From Corticium candelabrum (taxonomy: Eukaryota; Porifera; Homoscleromorpha; Homosclerophorida; Plakinidae): a stretch of 64,000 nt of DNA. Under the pieces are notes generated by a model. That model did no database searches. It was not told the origin of the DNA and saw only the letters and a list, made by a program, of their open reading frames with translations. Shown one piece after another: positions 1 to 11,700 of the stretch. Both the position numbers and the translations under genes were made by a program. The DNA lies in assembly GCF_963422355.1 (NCBI RefSeq), contig NC_085104.1, forward strand, positions 5,544,298 to 5,608,297, written 5' to 3'. Numbering within the stretch: the stretch's first letter is position 1; every line of letters starts with the position of its first letter.

Positions 1-539
1 CAAACCTGTCTTCAGTTCCTGTCTGTTGTATCTTGATATCTGATCTAGTGTATGACCAGTTACAGCTATTACAAAAATCAATCATATACTAGCTGGTTGT
101 CATAAGCAAACAGGTGAACAGACAGACAAACCTTGTACATGTTCATCTACAGGCTGTAAGCAGGTTGAATTGGTGGTCATTCAATGCTTTGACTGCTTGA
201 TGACTCAGAACAATCATAATAGTCAGTGAAAAGGTTTGGTGGAAGCCTAGGAATTCGTTCTATTCGTACAAGTAAAACTGCTAAACATCACATACAAAAC
301 TAGTAAAGAGGCACGTATACTTGATCTGCTGCATATATTTGACGGATGATGATAGTGACAATGGGCCTGCCCCTCTTGGATTAATTGTTTATTACGTACA
401 ATACCATATGTGAATTTGAATATAGCGGGAATCGGAACAATGGCGTAAAGAAGAGAACAAATATCGTGCCATATAGAATCGTCAGCAGCTACTTGTAGAC
501 TGTCGGACAAACAGTCTAAATACAACATTGAGCCCTTAC

Positions 540-720
540 TGAAACAAATTCAGACGTTGTTTGCTTCTTCTTTCTGCTTGACGTCGCGGCTGTTGTGACC
601 TGCCGCAATCTCTTCTGAGTGTCTCTAGCATCCAACAAAGTCTTCTTTGCTTTCTCGAACTCTTCAGTGCTTCTCCCGCAGAAAGCGCTGAGAGCTCTCA
701 GTATTGGTTCGAAGTCGTAC
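540..720 (-). CDS. Possible internal exon of an unidentified gene
   Basis: I do not recognise this gene. On the minus strand a cag acceptor at 721-723 and a GTAAGG donor at 538-539 enclose an open, Lys/Arg- and Thr-rich segment of about 60 residues (it contains TEEFEKAKKTLLDARDTQKR) that looks like an amphipathic helix. A short open segment upstream (about 785-837, starting MADKRTLDFLADVLKGI) ends in a GTAAGT donor and looks like a first exon, but its phase does not join this exon in frame. Either an exon is missing or the model is wrong. Nothing recognisable follows in 1-539. Confidence 0.25.
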
Positions 721-1213
721 CTGCATATGTTGGAACATTGCAGAGATAATAAAATGTATAGTTCCGCAGCTTGACTTACTCAAACTGATGCCTTTGAGGA
801 CATCAGCTAGGAAGTCCAACGTTCTTTTGTCCGCCATATGGTTGGTGTACAATACACATGTGTTGCAGTTAATTGACTAAGAGCCACGATTAAATTTTAC
901 ACATGCACTAAGTATTTCAAACTAATTAACTAAGAAAGGTGATAACAACATTTTTAGTGAACACGTAGTTCCGCATTTGTCACCTTACTGGCTGTTTTGA
1001 GTAGCAGACTGCATAGCAGACGTGAATGTCTATTATTAGTAACAGACTGTACAGCAAACATCGTCCGTTTCTATTATTTAGTAACAGAGTGCATAGGCGA
1101 CTCTAGTCGAGAAGGACCGTGCATAGTGAAGCACAGCATGACCCTTCTCGGTTTCCGTAGCAATTAAATCAAGCGTGTCGTGCACGCCTTCGCTTCGAGC
1201 TGTTGTCTCGATG

Positions 1214-1470
1214 AAATGTCAAAATGCTGCACGGTGTATGGCATATTCTAGAAATGCGTTGGTCGAGCCGCGGCCCTATGATATCAAATCTCCACCCGGA
1301 AAACTTCACATGAAACGCCATCTAGATTCCACACTAAAATGTCAAAATGCTACACACGCGTGGTGCATGGCATATTCCCAAAAATGCGTTGGTCGAGCCG
1401 CCACCGAATGATATCAAATCTCGATCCACCCGGAAAAAATTACATGAAACGCCCTCTAGATTCCACACTT
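1214..1470. repeat. Tandem duplication, 123-bp unit, two copies
   Basis: A unit starting AAATGTCAAAATGCT at 1214 recurs at 1337, giving two adjacent copies of about 123 bp with roughly 90% identity by eye. Each contains GCGTTGGTCGAGCCGC and ATGATATCAAATCTC. The pair ends about 30 bp before the ATG of the secreted phospholipase-like gene, so it lies in that gene's presumed promoter or 5' leader. Short open frames here (1175-1411) simply follow the repeat. Confidence 0.7.
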
Positions 1471-1968
1471 CTATAGTCGACCGCGTGTGTTAGGTTAGGT
1501 ATGTCGATGATCGTTCTCGTAGCCTTGTCTCTTCTCTTTACAGCAGAAGGCAAGGCTCACACTACCGCGTTTGGAAGCAGCAACGTGAAGCGACGACTCC
1601 AAAGCAACGTAGTCACCGAGGTAACCTCTCCAGGAACTTCGTTTCGACCGACAACAGGAAAGCTGCTCAAAGTATATATTCTCAACAACAAGAGACTGAG
1701 AGGAACGTTTCTAGCCCACGACGGTCGCGAAATTCGATACGACTCGACGTGCGCCGGATCGTGCGATTTTTTTTTTTGGACGAGGTTTGGGAACTTAGCC
1801 GCTGCAGCGAATGCGCTTTGGTGTACGAGGCTACCGGCGCGCCAATTGATTCTTGGTAGTGAATGGACATATTACAACCGCGATTTTGACATAAACGAAC
1901 TGCCGCCTTTTTGCGCATCTTTCGAGCAGTAACCTGCACCGTTTATTGAAAGGGGGCCTCAGTTTTGA

Positions 1969-2268
1969 GTGTCGTCCGCTGAATGTTGCTCTCTCGGCAC
2001 AAATCGACTTCCAATAAATTGGACGGCAGGTAAAGTGATTTTTAATTACTACGTTTTGCGGTTAAATAAAAAAATTTGCAGTTTTCTTGAAATATTTTTT
2101 GGGTGCGCGCATCTGCTACGCACATTATTAATTAACTGGATTGAATTGTGTGTCAATATTTACATTGTGGCGTGCACTGCATACATCAAATTGTGTACTA
2201 TTTATTGCAAATTTATTTCCTGTGTCCAATTAAATAATATGCAATTAATTAATTACCAATACAATTAG
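1969..2268 (+). CDS. Arm-encoded open frame, 99 codons, unrecognised
   Basis: An open frame in the left arm is duplicated exactly in the right arm (6878-7177, minus). It is rich in Cys, Ile and Asn, as expected for AT-rich DNA, and resembles no family I know. Its identity in both arms reflects arm identity rather than selection on protein. It is probably not a gene. Confidence 0.12.
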   Translation: MSSAECCSLGTNRLPINWTAGKVIFNYYVLRLNKKICSFLEIFFGCAHLLRTLLINWIELCVNIYIVACTAYIKLCTIYCKFISCVQLNNMQLINYQYN

Positions 2269-2785
2269 AACAGTGCAAAGTACTCAGGCAATTTAATTCT
2301 ATTTCACAACTACTTCTACAAAAGATTTATTAACAGATAAACACTATACAATTAAAATGGCAGCATACGATATGTGTGTGTACACAATATTTATTAATTA
2401 AGCATTATCTAGTTGGTATAAACACGTACATGAAACAATCTATAGACACTTCAATACTCATTACGAATCAGATCATTTAATGCAAACCACATAATAATTA
2501 CTAATGCATAGAATCATTGTAGATGGATGCTCTGCTGGTTGTCACACAGCTACAGTATTATTGAGGTAATGTATGTTTAGAGCTAGCATTGGCTTTAATT
2601 AAATTACGTTAATTAATTTAAGTTCAGTTACTTAAGTTGATGGTATCAGTCATTGCGTTGTTGGCACTTATGGATATACATTGTATATGCCTTTTGCCAA
2701 CTGGTATTGTATTGCAAACTATATAATTATTATGGCATTGTTATATGGTTGGTGAGGTGAATGACAGTTATATAATTAGTATACT

Positions 2786-2888
<103 letters not shown>

Positions 2889-3199
2889 TTGAGCAGCAAA
2901 TATTTGTGTGTGTGTGTATATATATATATATATGTTAGAGGTAATAAGAAATAATTGTATTATGCCTCTTTGTGAAGTGATGAAATATTTTGACATTCAC
3001 TAACACATGTACAATCCAAGAGAGATGACATCTGTCTTTTTTGATGATTTGACTATGTGGCCTTACGATTTTTGTTTTTGTTTGTTGGGGTGAAAAGTTT
3101 AAACCACTGTATCTGTACATTACTTCTGCACTCTCATAAAGAACATTCTCTTTTTACAAGTTTTCAGATCATTCAAAATTTAGCACACTTTTGAGCTAG

Positions 3200-3520
3200 T
3201 TAGTAACTTGATTCCGTATTCCAAAACTTAATTGTCTGTACTGGCAAAGGCAACAAGTAGACAACTCGAGGGAGTCGCTTGGACAAGGCAAATAGTAGCA
3301 TGGGGCAGCACGTGCAGTATGATCGAGTCAACTTTCTCATTACTATCAATGGAACTAGAAATGGTTGCCAATTATTGAGCAACATTTCTGCTATATGTTG
3401 CTGAGAAAAGTCACCAAGATTTCTATTATACTGCAAATAATAATTCAATTGTTCATAAAACCAAGATAATTCAGTCTGAGAATCAACAAAATCATTCTCT
3501 CGACTGCATGGCCAGCACAA
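3200..3520 (-). CDS. Arm-encoded open frame, 106 codons (left copy), unrecognised
   Basis: The open frame starts MCWPCSRENDFVDSQTELSW and has a more protein-like composition than its AT-rich surroundings (Trp, Cys, Gln, Arg). The mirrored copy at 5590-5910 differs at a few residues, for example NNWQPFLVP here against NNWQQFLDP there. No known domain was recognised. It could be a captured exon or a remnant of an element protein. Confidence 0.25.
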   Translation of the reverse strand: MCWPCSRENDFVDSQTELSWFYEQLNYYLQYNRNLGDFSQQHIAEMLLNNWQPFLVPLIVMRKLTRSYCTCCPMLLFALSKRLPRVVYLLPLPVQTIKFWNTESSY

Positions 3521-3785
3521 ACCCTACTTTAAATTATGTTTGTCTGTCCTATTGTCTGCGGTCTGTTTGTCAATACATATGTTTTTATAAATCATCACTA
3601 TAACTTACACCAATGCTAATTGCATGTCTGTGTCTGTCTGTCTGTCTGATTCAGATAGATTATTTGATTTTGACATTCAAGGCCAAGTACATTAGTCAAT
3701 CTATGCCTTTGTTGTTTGCAACGCCTGGTTTGCTTTCACAAATTCCTAGCAAATGTGCAAGTAGAGTGTATATGAGAATACAGTA

Positions 3786-3829
<44 letters not shown>

Positions 3830-4131
3830 CCTGTGTGTACATGTACTGCAAAGTATGGTAAAATATCTACCAAATTATATAGGAATAAATGTCATCAAAG
3901 TATTTACTCAATCATGTTGTCATGAAAGTGTTATATGCAATATGAATGTATATACATTTACCGGTGGGTACTTTGTTCAGTTGTTGAGTACAGCAGATGC
4001 ATAAGCTGGGTAGGTACTGTCAACACTTTAGTACAACATGATTGAGTAGATACTTTGATCACGTTTATTCCCATATGATTTAGTAGATCTTGTATCATAC
4101 TTAATTAGCAATACAGACAAACAAACAAATG

Positions 4132-4133
<2 letters not shown>

Positions 4134-4177
<44 letters not shown>

Positions 4178-4320
4178 TACTTTATTATCATATAGACTCT
4201 ACTTGTACATTTGCTAGGAATTTGTGAAAGCAAACCAGTCCTTGCAAACAACAAGTCATAGATTAACTAATGGACTTGGCCTTGAATGTCAAAGTCAAAT
4301 AATCTATCTAAATCACCATG
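4134..4320. repeat. CAGA tract plus a third, diverged partial copy of arm sequence
   Basis: After a (CAGA)n tract (4134-4176) the segment about 4177-4310 matches the inner end of the right arm (about 5304-5440) in the same orientation, with more substitutions than the two arms show between themselves. A second CAGA tract follows at about 4364-4406. The inner ends of the arms therefore exist in three copies, all next to CAGA/CTGT tracts. Confidence 0.75.
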
Positions 4321-4364
4321 ATTAGTTGAAAATCTTGAAAGATTTCTGAGGCCAACTTTCTGAG

Positions 4365-4406
<42 letters not shown>

Positions 4407-4666
4407 GGAAACAATAAATACAGGCTTCTCATCAACATTGCAGCGGTGCAATACTAACACAATCGCCAAGATTTCCAATTTAACTTCCACTAATCATAAT
4501 GACATTGATGACTCTGTAACTCAGTTTTATGTACATTAGATTGATAGGTATAATGGCCCTATAGGGCCTATTGAACTCATTTTTAAAGCTTAACATAGCT
4601 ACTTTACCTAGCCTGTATAGTGATCATGTTTGAATATACTACCATTGACAGACAGACAGACAGACA

Positions 4667-5055
4667 ACACATTTCGTCTTCTTCCTCATTCAGTTTCTGC
4701 CGCTGCCTCTTTCGTCACGTCTTCTTCCGTGGACGTCAGTCGTCTTGGGTCTGTTCTAACGGTGGCGCCTGAGTCTGGGATGATCGCAGCCTTACCTTGC
4801 CCTCACGGGATTAGTGCGTCTTCTTCAGATTCTGCCGTCGCCTCATCTGTCCACACGAACACATTTCGTCTTCTTCCTCATTCAGTTTCTGTCGTTGCCT
4901 CTTTCGTTGCGTCTTCCTCTATGAACGTCAGTCGTGTTGGGTCTCTTCCAACGGTGGCGCCTGAGTCTAAGATGATCGCAGCCTTACCTTGCCCTCACGG
5001 GATTAGTGCGTCTTCTTCAGATTCTGCCGTCACTTCCTCTGTCCACATGTACACA
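4667..5055 (+). repeat. 192-bp tandem repeat in the centre of the foldback element
   Basis: The unit begins ACACATTTCGTCTTCTTCC at 4667 and again at 4859, giving a period of 192 bp, exactly 64 codons; a third copy starts at about 5049 and diverges at once. The plus frame 4630-5100 stays open through both copies and is Ser/Val/Ala-rich. GC content is visibly higher than in the arms, suggesting this core came from elsewhere. It is flanked by CAGA tracts at 4648-4664 and 5271-5303. Confidence 0.8.
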
Positions 5056-5269
5056 TTTTCTGGAGTCACTCTCATGCCTATCTGCCTAACTTTGTCTTGA
5101 CTGTGTAGCGTACGTTGGTACTTTGTGGTTGTAAGGAGTGTTCTTTTAATCATTAATCTATGTATTAGTTGTAGTCTTTTGGGTTTTAGCTTGCGGACTC
5201 GAGTCTTTTAAACTTAGTGGCTACTATAGTCTATGTATCGTAGTTCATGTTTGAAAATATAATACCTTT

Positions 5270-5303
<34 letters not shown>

Positions 5304-6189
5304 TACTGTATTCTCATATAGACTCTACTTGCACATTTGCTAGGAATTTGTGAAAGCAAACCAGGTGTTGCAAACAACAAAGGCATAGATTGACTAATGT
5401 ACTTGGCCTTGAATGTCAAAATCAAATAATCTATCTGAATCAGACAGACAGACAGACAGACAGACACAGACATGCAATTAGCATTGGTGTAAGTTATAGT
5501 GATGATTTATAAAAACATATGTATTGACAAACAGACAGGCAAACAGACCGCAGACAATAGGACAGACAAACATAATTTAAAGTAGGGTTTTGTGCTGGCC
5601 ATGCAGTCGAGAGAATGATTTTGTTGATTCTCAGACTGAATTATCTTGGTTCTATGAACAATTGAATTATTATTTGCAGTATAATAGAAATCTTGGTGAC
5701 TTTTCTCAGCAACATATAGCAGAAATGTTGCTCAATAATTGGCAACAATTTCTAGATCCATTGATAGTAATGAGAAAGTTGACTCGATCATACTGCACGT
5801 GCTGCCCCATGCTACTATTTGCCTTGTCCAAGCGACTCCCTCGAGTTGTCTACTTGTTGCCTTTGCCAGTACAGACAATTAAGTTTTGGAATATGGCATC
5901 AAGTTACTAACTAGCTCAAAAGTGTACTAAATTTTGAATGATCTGAAAACTTGTAAAAAGAGAATGTTCTTTATGAGAGTGCAGAAGCAATGTACAGATA
6001 CAGTGGTTTAAACTTTTCACCCCAACAAACAAAAACCAAAACAAGCAAAAACAAAAATCATAAGGACACATAGTTAAATCATCAAAAAAGACAGATGTCA
6101 TCTCTCTTGGATTGTACATGTGTTAGTGAATGTCAAAATATTTCATCACTTCACAAAGAGGCATAATACAATAATTTCTTATTACCTCT

Positions 6190-6263
<74 letters not shown>

Positions 6264-6279
6264 AATATTTGCTGTTCAA

Positions 6280-6360
<81 letters not shown>

Positions 6361-7382
6361 AGTATACTAATTATATAACTGTCATTCACCTCACCAACCA
6401 TATAACAATGCCATAATAATTATATAGTTTGCAATACAATACCAGTTGGCAAAAGGCATATACAGTGTATACCCATAAGTGCCAACAACGCAATGACTGA
6501 TACCATCAACTTAAGTAACTGAACTTAAATTAATTAACGTAATTTAATTAAAGCCAATGCTAGCTCTAAACATACATTACCTCAATAATACTGTAGCTGT
6601 GTGACAACCAGCAGAGCATCCATCTACAATGATTCTATGCATTAGTAATTATTATGTGGTTTGCATTAAATGATCTGATTCGTAATGAGTATTGAAGTGT
6701 CTATAGATTGTTTCATGTACGTGTTTATACCAACTAGATAATGCTTAATTAATAAATATTGTGTACACACACATATCGTATGCTGCCATTTTAATTGTAT
6801 AGTGTTTATCTGTTAATAAATCTTTTGTAGAAGTAGTTGTGAAATAGAATTAAATTGCCTGAGTACTTTGCACTGTTCTAATTGTATTGGTAATTAATTA
6901 ATTGCATATTATTTAATTGGACACAGGAAATAAATTTGCAATAAATAGTACACAATTTGATGTATGCAGTGCACGCCACAATGTAAATATTGACACACAA
7001 TTCAATCCAGTTAATTAATAATGTGCGTAGCAGATGCGCGCACCCAAAAAATATTTCAAGAAAACTGCAAATTTTTTTATTTAACCGCAAAACGTAGTAA
7101 TTAAAAATCACTTTACCTGCCGTCCAATTTATTGGAAGTCGATTTGTGCCGAGAGAGCAACATTCAGCGGACGACACTCAAAACTGAGGCCCCCTTTCAA
7201 TAAACGGTGCAGGTTACTGCTCGAAAGATGCGCAAAAAGGCGGCAGTTCGTTTATGTCAAAATCGCGGTTGTAATATGTCCATTCACTACCAAGAATCAA
7301 TTGGCGCGCCGGTAGCCTCGTACACCAAAGCGCATTCGCTGCAGCGGCTAAGTTTCCAAACCTCGTCCAAAAAAAAAATCGC
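5270..7382 (-). repeat. Right arm of the foldback element
   Basis: This arm is the mirror of 1763-3830. Its (TA)n block (about 6192-6248) is much longer than in the left arm, and the adjacent (CA)n block occupies about 6250-6358. It ends in the oligo-A block AAAAAATCGC at 7382, immediately before the target duplication. Confidence 0.88.
5590..5910 (+). CDS. Arm-encoded open frame, 106 codons (right copy), unrecognised
   Basis: This is the mirrored copy of the open frame at 3200-3520, intact over the same length with a few residue changes. Both copies remaining open could mean selection or simply recent duplication. No recognised domain. Confidence 0.25.
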   Translation: MCWPCSRENDFVDSQTELSWFYEQLNYYLQYNRNLGDFSQQHIAEMLLNNWQQFLDPLIVMRKLTRSYCTCCPMLLFALSKRLPRVVYLLPLPVQTIKFWNMASSY

Positions 7383-8017
7383 CCGGATCGTTGCGAATCT
7401 ACCGTCCAAATGGCACGACCGTCATGCAGCATCATTATCTAAGCGACGCCAATATTCACTATGCTAAGGTCGAAGACCGTGCGTTCGTTTACGAAGAAGG
7501 ACAGGGAAATACATACGCAATACACAACTCACGATCTAGAGAGAAAGCCGAGAAAGAATACAAAACTAGAAAAGGCAGGAATGAGCCGTCGGACAGCGAA
7601 GAAATGAAGACGGCTGTTAAGGAACTGGAGGAAGATCCGGATGCTGCCATACTGGAACAATTGGGACTCGCTCTAGGAGAATTCGGAATTTACGGACACG
7701 AATCTCCTTGCGTTCTACCTCTGTACTCGGTTGTAATATCTGTCTCCAGACGATTACTACAAGAGAAGAACACAAGAAGTGATAGATCTCTTCCAAGAGT
7801 TCGACGTGAATCATACTCTGAGGCTGAGTGTGCTTACCCTAATCCTGATAATGACTGCGTTGGAATGTGCGGTCTTCGTTGCTATTGCTGGTCGTTTGTG
7901 TGTGGCGACTGCTGTTTTCATCAAGGATGCTACGACCACGACCAATGCTGCATCAGCTACTTGTCCTTTGGTTGCCTTTTTCCTATTACCTTCAGCTGTA
8001 ACTCTTACTCGTGCTGA

Positions 8018-8779
8018 GTGACTCTTGCTGGGAGGCATGCAGACAAATTGAAAACGTCTCTAGACTACTGCTGTTGCTCACTGCTAATTGTAGCACTGCA
8101 TTCTAATTGTTGTTGTTGTAGTTGTTGTTGTTGTTGTTGTTGTTGTAATGTTGTTGTAATGTTGTTGTAGTTTTGCTGCTGCATGCTGACGTACGCAAAC
8201 AATTGCAAGTGTAGTGCCAAAAAATGGTAGAACTGAGTTACTCGTAAGGCCTTCAACAGATCTGCATGTGCATGCATGATGGTTCTAGTTCAAAAACAAG
8301 AAAATGCGGTTGTCCCTGACGTTAATCTGAAAGACAAAGGTTAGCACCGAAGACAACTACTAGCAGATTCACTAACTGATTCCTACCCGGTAACTAGAAG
8401 CTAGGACAGGCGTAGCAACTGACTCTATTTGTCTACTGTGAAAGTGGCTTGGTTACGATCATGGGCGTGCGCGGCTGAAAACTTTTTTTGCACTGTGTGT
8501 AATGTACAGTACGCTTGGGAATGGGTAGCGTACGTTAGAAAAGGGTGTCAAGTAATTACCTCGTGTTTTCTCGGTCTGTACCTAGTCTGTAGTGATTTAC
8601 TTTACAATACAACCCGTAGCTTGGAACGGATGTTACACTGTGTACTTCTAATATAGCACAAATATTAGCACAAATAATAGCACAGCGTCCTAAAAAATTA
8701 AATTATGCAAAGCATGCGCATTAGCTTTAGTCGGAGAGCCGTAGCTTAGTTTCCCGGATGCTACTTGTTGTTCATTGCC
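8018..8779. other. Intergenic stretch with a TTG microsatellite
   Basis: Between the phospholipase-like gene and the CENP-A start codon there is a (TTG)n tract at about 8108-8170 and no other recognisable coding sequence. The last 80 bp before the ATG at 8780 form the presumed CENP-A leader. I see no clear TATA box. Confidence 0.5.
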
Positions 8780-11700
8780 ATGACAAGATACAAGGCTAAT
8801 CCTGGCAAATTGTCAAAGACCAAGAAACCAAGCGTGTCTGCTACTAGCTCACCAGCTGTTTCGGACATTGTCGTACCCCGAGCTTCTCAAAGTAAGAGAC
8901 TCTCAAAGCAATCGTGAAATGGCAAAAGTTACTAGTCTGTCGGTTTGGTTTACTAGTGGCTGGGAATCGCAGAAGAAGGTCGACAACCAAAGTAAATCGG
9001 GCACCCAAAGTCCGAAGATATCGTCCGGGATCGAGAGCACTGATGGAAATTCGTGCGTATCAGAAGTCTCACAACTTGCTGCTTAGAAAGCTACCATTTG
9101 CACGTCTGGTAAGCTGCAACACAGAAAAACTTTATTCTCGCAACTGGAATCAACTAGACTACTGTGTATTCCCCATGAGTGTTAATTAATTAATTAAATT
9201 TAAAAATCTACATATCTTCGCTGTTTTTTGGACTTTCGGGATGATCTCGGTATTTACTAGTTATGAGCACTCCTGGTGTGACCATTACTCACTTCCCAGT
9301 CTATGTACCTATGGGACTAGACTAAGACAGTAATTATTATTGCTTCATATTATTTAATTTGCCTAAAACGGTGATATTGCAGAACAGTCAGACATCAGAC
9401 ATTGTCCCACTATAACAATGTGGACAATGTGACTATTGTCTGTTTATTGTCCATAGTTTATAGGAAAATTATCCCTGGTTTAGAGTAAACAGCAAACTGA
9501 GCTAAGAGTCTGATAGAAGTACCTCACTCTAGTCTCGACCTTAGAACTATCAAGTTAATTCCTGCTAGGATGGTCCCTATAAATCCCGAAAACAGCTCAT
9601 TTTGATCCTCGTGGCGGTGCTGTTCTTTCTATTGTGGTTTTGAGAGCATTTCCCGCATAGTGAGTTAAATGTTTTGACCTTAAACGAGCATTACCGAGAT
9701 ATGTGCTAGGCTGCTGGCTTCGCTTTCTCTTGCTATGGCTCTGCCTTTGCTCGCTATCTCAGAGAGCACTAACAGATGTATGTTAAAGGAACAATGACAC
9801 GGAAAAATCAAAAATTATTTTAAATTTTTATATGATAGTTCTAAAGGTGTACATACCGTGAAAAATAATTTTAGATTTTAGAAAGCAGGGCTTCTATAAG
9901 AAAATTGCACTCTAATGTGCTTCCGGTTTATCACATCCGGTTTTGAGCAGTAAATTCGGGGGTGGAGGTGGGGTGGAGGGGTGTACGTATGACGTAAAAG
10001 TGAGAATGGATGTTGCATTAGCACAAAACGTTTTGATGACTAGCTCAGGCAGTGAACACGACAGAGCAAGCGGCTCTAGTGATGAAGACAGCGGCACTCT
10101 CAAGAATGCTTTGCTCGATCATACTCTTCACAAGGTAGGATCGTTAGCAGACAAAACACTATTGTTTGACTATGTCAGCCTCCAGAATTATTGTTGGATC
10201 ACAGTTTGAAACGGTCTGTGTGCGTAGAACCTTCAGTATCGTATGAGGTAGATACTGGTGATGTGGAGAATGGCTTGGAAGACGATGAAAGTGAAGCCGT
10301 AAGAATAGGTGGAGCTTTTGGACTTTGAACCTGTTGTTGGTGAGACGCCATTGCTGGTAGCACCTGAGGATGAGCAAAATGAACGACTACTTGATTTTTT
10401 TGTGGTATTAAACAGTTTAGGATGATCTGCAAGTCATGTAGTGGAATTTTGTTTGGGTGTACAACTATGTAGTTGTGGTTGCTGATCTCTGGTCATCATT
10501 GATTGGAAGTAATGACAAAATTGCATCACTGAACACCCAGGATTTTCTGGCGTCTGCGTAGATGTGTGGGTTCTGCAGATTGCATACAGCAGGACTATGG
10601 CATTGCATGAAACTGAACCTCGTCCAATTCATGAGAAACAATTCTACCAATGCATTATGCTGACTTCAACAATGGATTTCTGTGCTCAGGAGATATACAG
10701 ATATACTTCTTACCATCAATTAGCAAGGTGGTGTAAACTGGCTGTTATGCCTCTCTTGTCAGCAGTTAGAAGATTGTGTAGCACCATAGAAATTGTTCAG
10801 TGGCTCATAGTTTTAATCAATTTAATTCATCACTATATGTACACTTCTATAAAGTCTAAATGCAACCTACTCTCTTTCTTTATGTTTTTTGTATGCCAAT
10901 CTCATCTTTCTTGGTGTTTCCAACTCAGTATGCACGGTATTCAGCTCAATTTTGGCACCTGGTAGCCTAAACTAAATTGCTTGCACAATCCTGGCTCATC
11001 TTCAAAGCAGTTTGCTTTGAAATCACGACTACACAAGACGGAATGATCACTTGGGGCTTCCCAGCGATCTCTCGTTTGTTTGTTTTTGTTCGGGGTTTTT
11101 GGAAACTGTATGAGCTTCACACCTTCTTTCACAGTAGTATAACACCCAGCTGCCACACATTGTCTGACCATTCTACACGCTTGAGTCTTGTGCGTTACCT
11201 ATTTCCTTTGTGCTTACATGACATCCGTTCTCACTTTTGCGTCATATGTACACGCCCTAAATCTACCGCTCGAAACCGGATGCGATCAACTGGAACCACA
11301 TTATGGCACAATTTTCTTATATAAACCTTGCTTTTAAAATCTAAAATTATTTTTCCTGGTATGTGCACCTTTAGAACTATCATATAGAAATTTAAAATAA
11401 TTTTAGATTTTTGCATGTCAGTGTCTCTTTAAGAATGTTTCATAACTTAAAAACTGATGGGCCGTTTAAGAATTTTAGTGGAACGTTTTTGCGTGCTGTC
11501 AAATCAAGTGAGCCTTACTGATGCAATCACGTTTCCGGAAATGATCTCTCTGTTGTTTCCATCACTCCAAGCACAGTGGAAACTGTCGTGCTACTTTCAG
11601 ACGGCCTACAGACTGACCTTCTTTTCGTTCGATTTATTTCTGTGTGGTAACACTTGAGACAATTGGTGTTTTGAGAGATTCTTTGGCATTTAAGGCAATG

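Larger units (their letters stand above)
9783..11432. mobile_element. TTAA-flanked TIR transposon, Kolobok-like, degraded
   Basis: The segment is bounded by TTAA (9783-9786 and 11429-11432) and inverted repeats of about 125 bp (9783-9910 against 11305-11432) sharing TATATGATAGTTCTAAAGGT and AAAATAATTTTAGATTTT. It carries a THAP-domain frame on the minus strand and a P2X7-ballast-like frame on the plus strand. TTAA target sites and an accessory THAP protein are features of Kolobok elements, so that superfamily is the best guess; no transposase catalytic domain was recognised. It lies inside intron 2 of the CENP-A gene. Confidence 0.75.

Noticed and set aside
4630-5100. DSGATV on the minus strand of each 192-bp repeat, resembling a retropepsin active site
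   Set aside because: Stop codons lie close on both sides, no flanking protease motif is present and no other retroelement sequence is nearby, so I treat it as chance.
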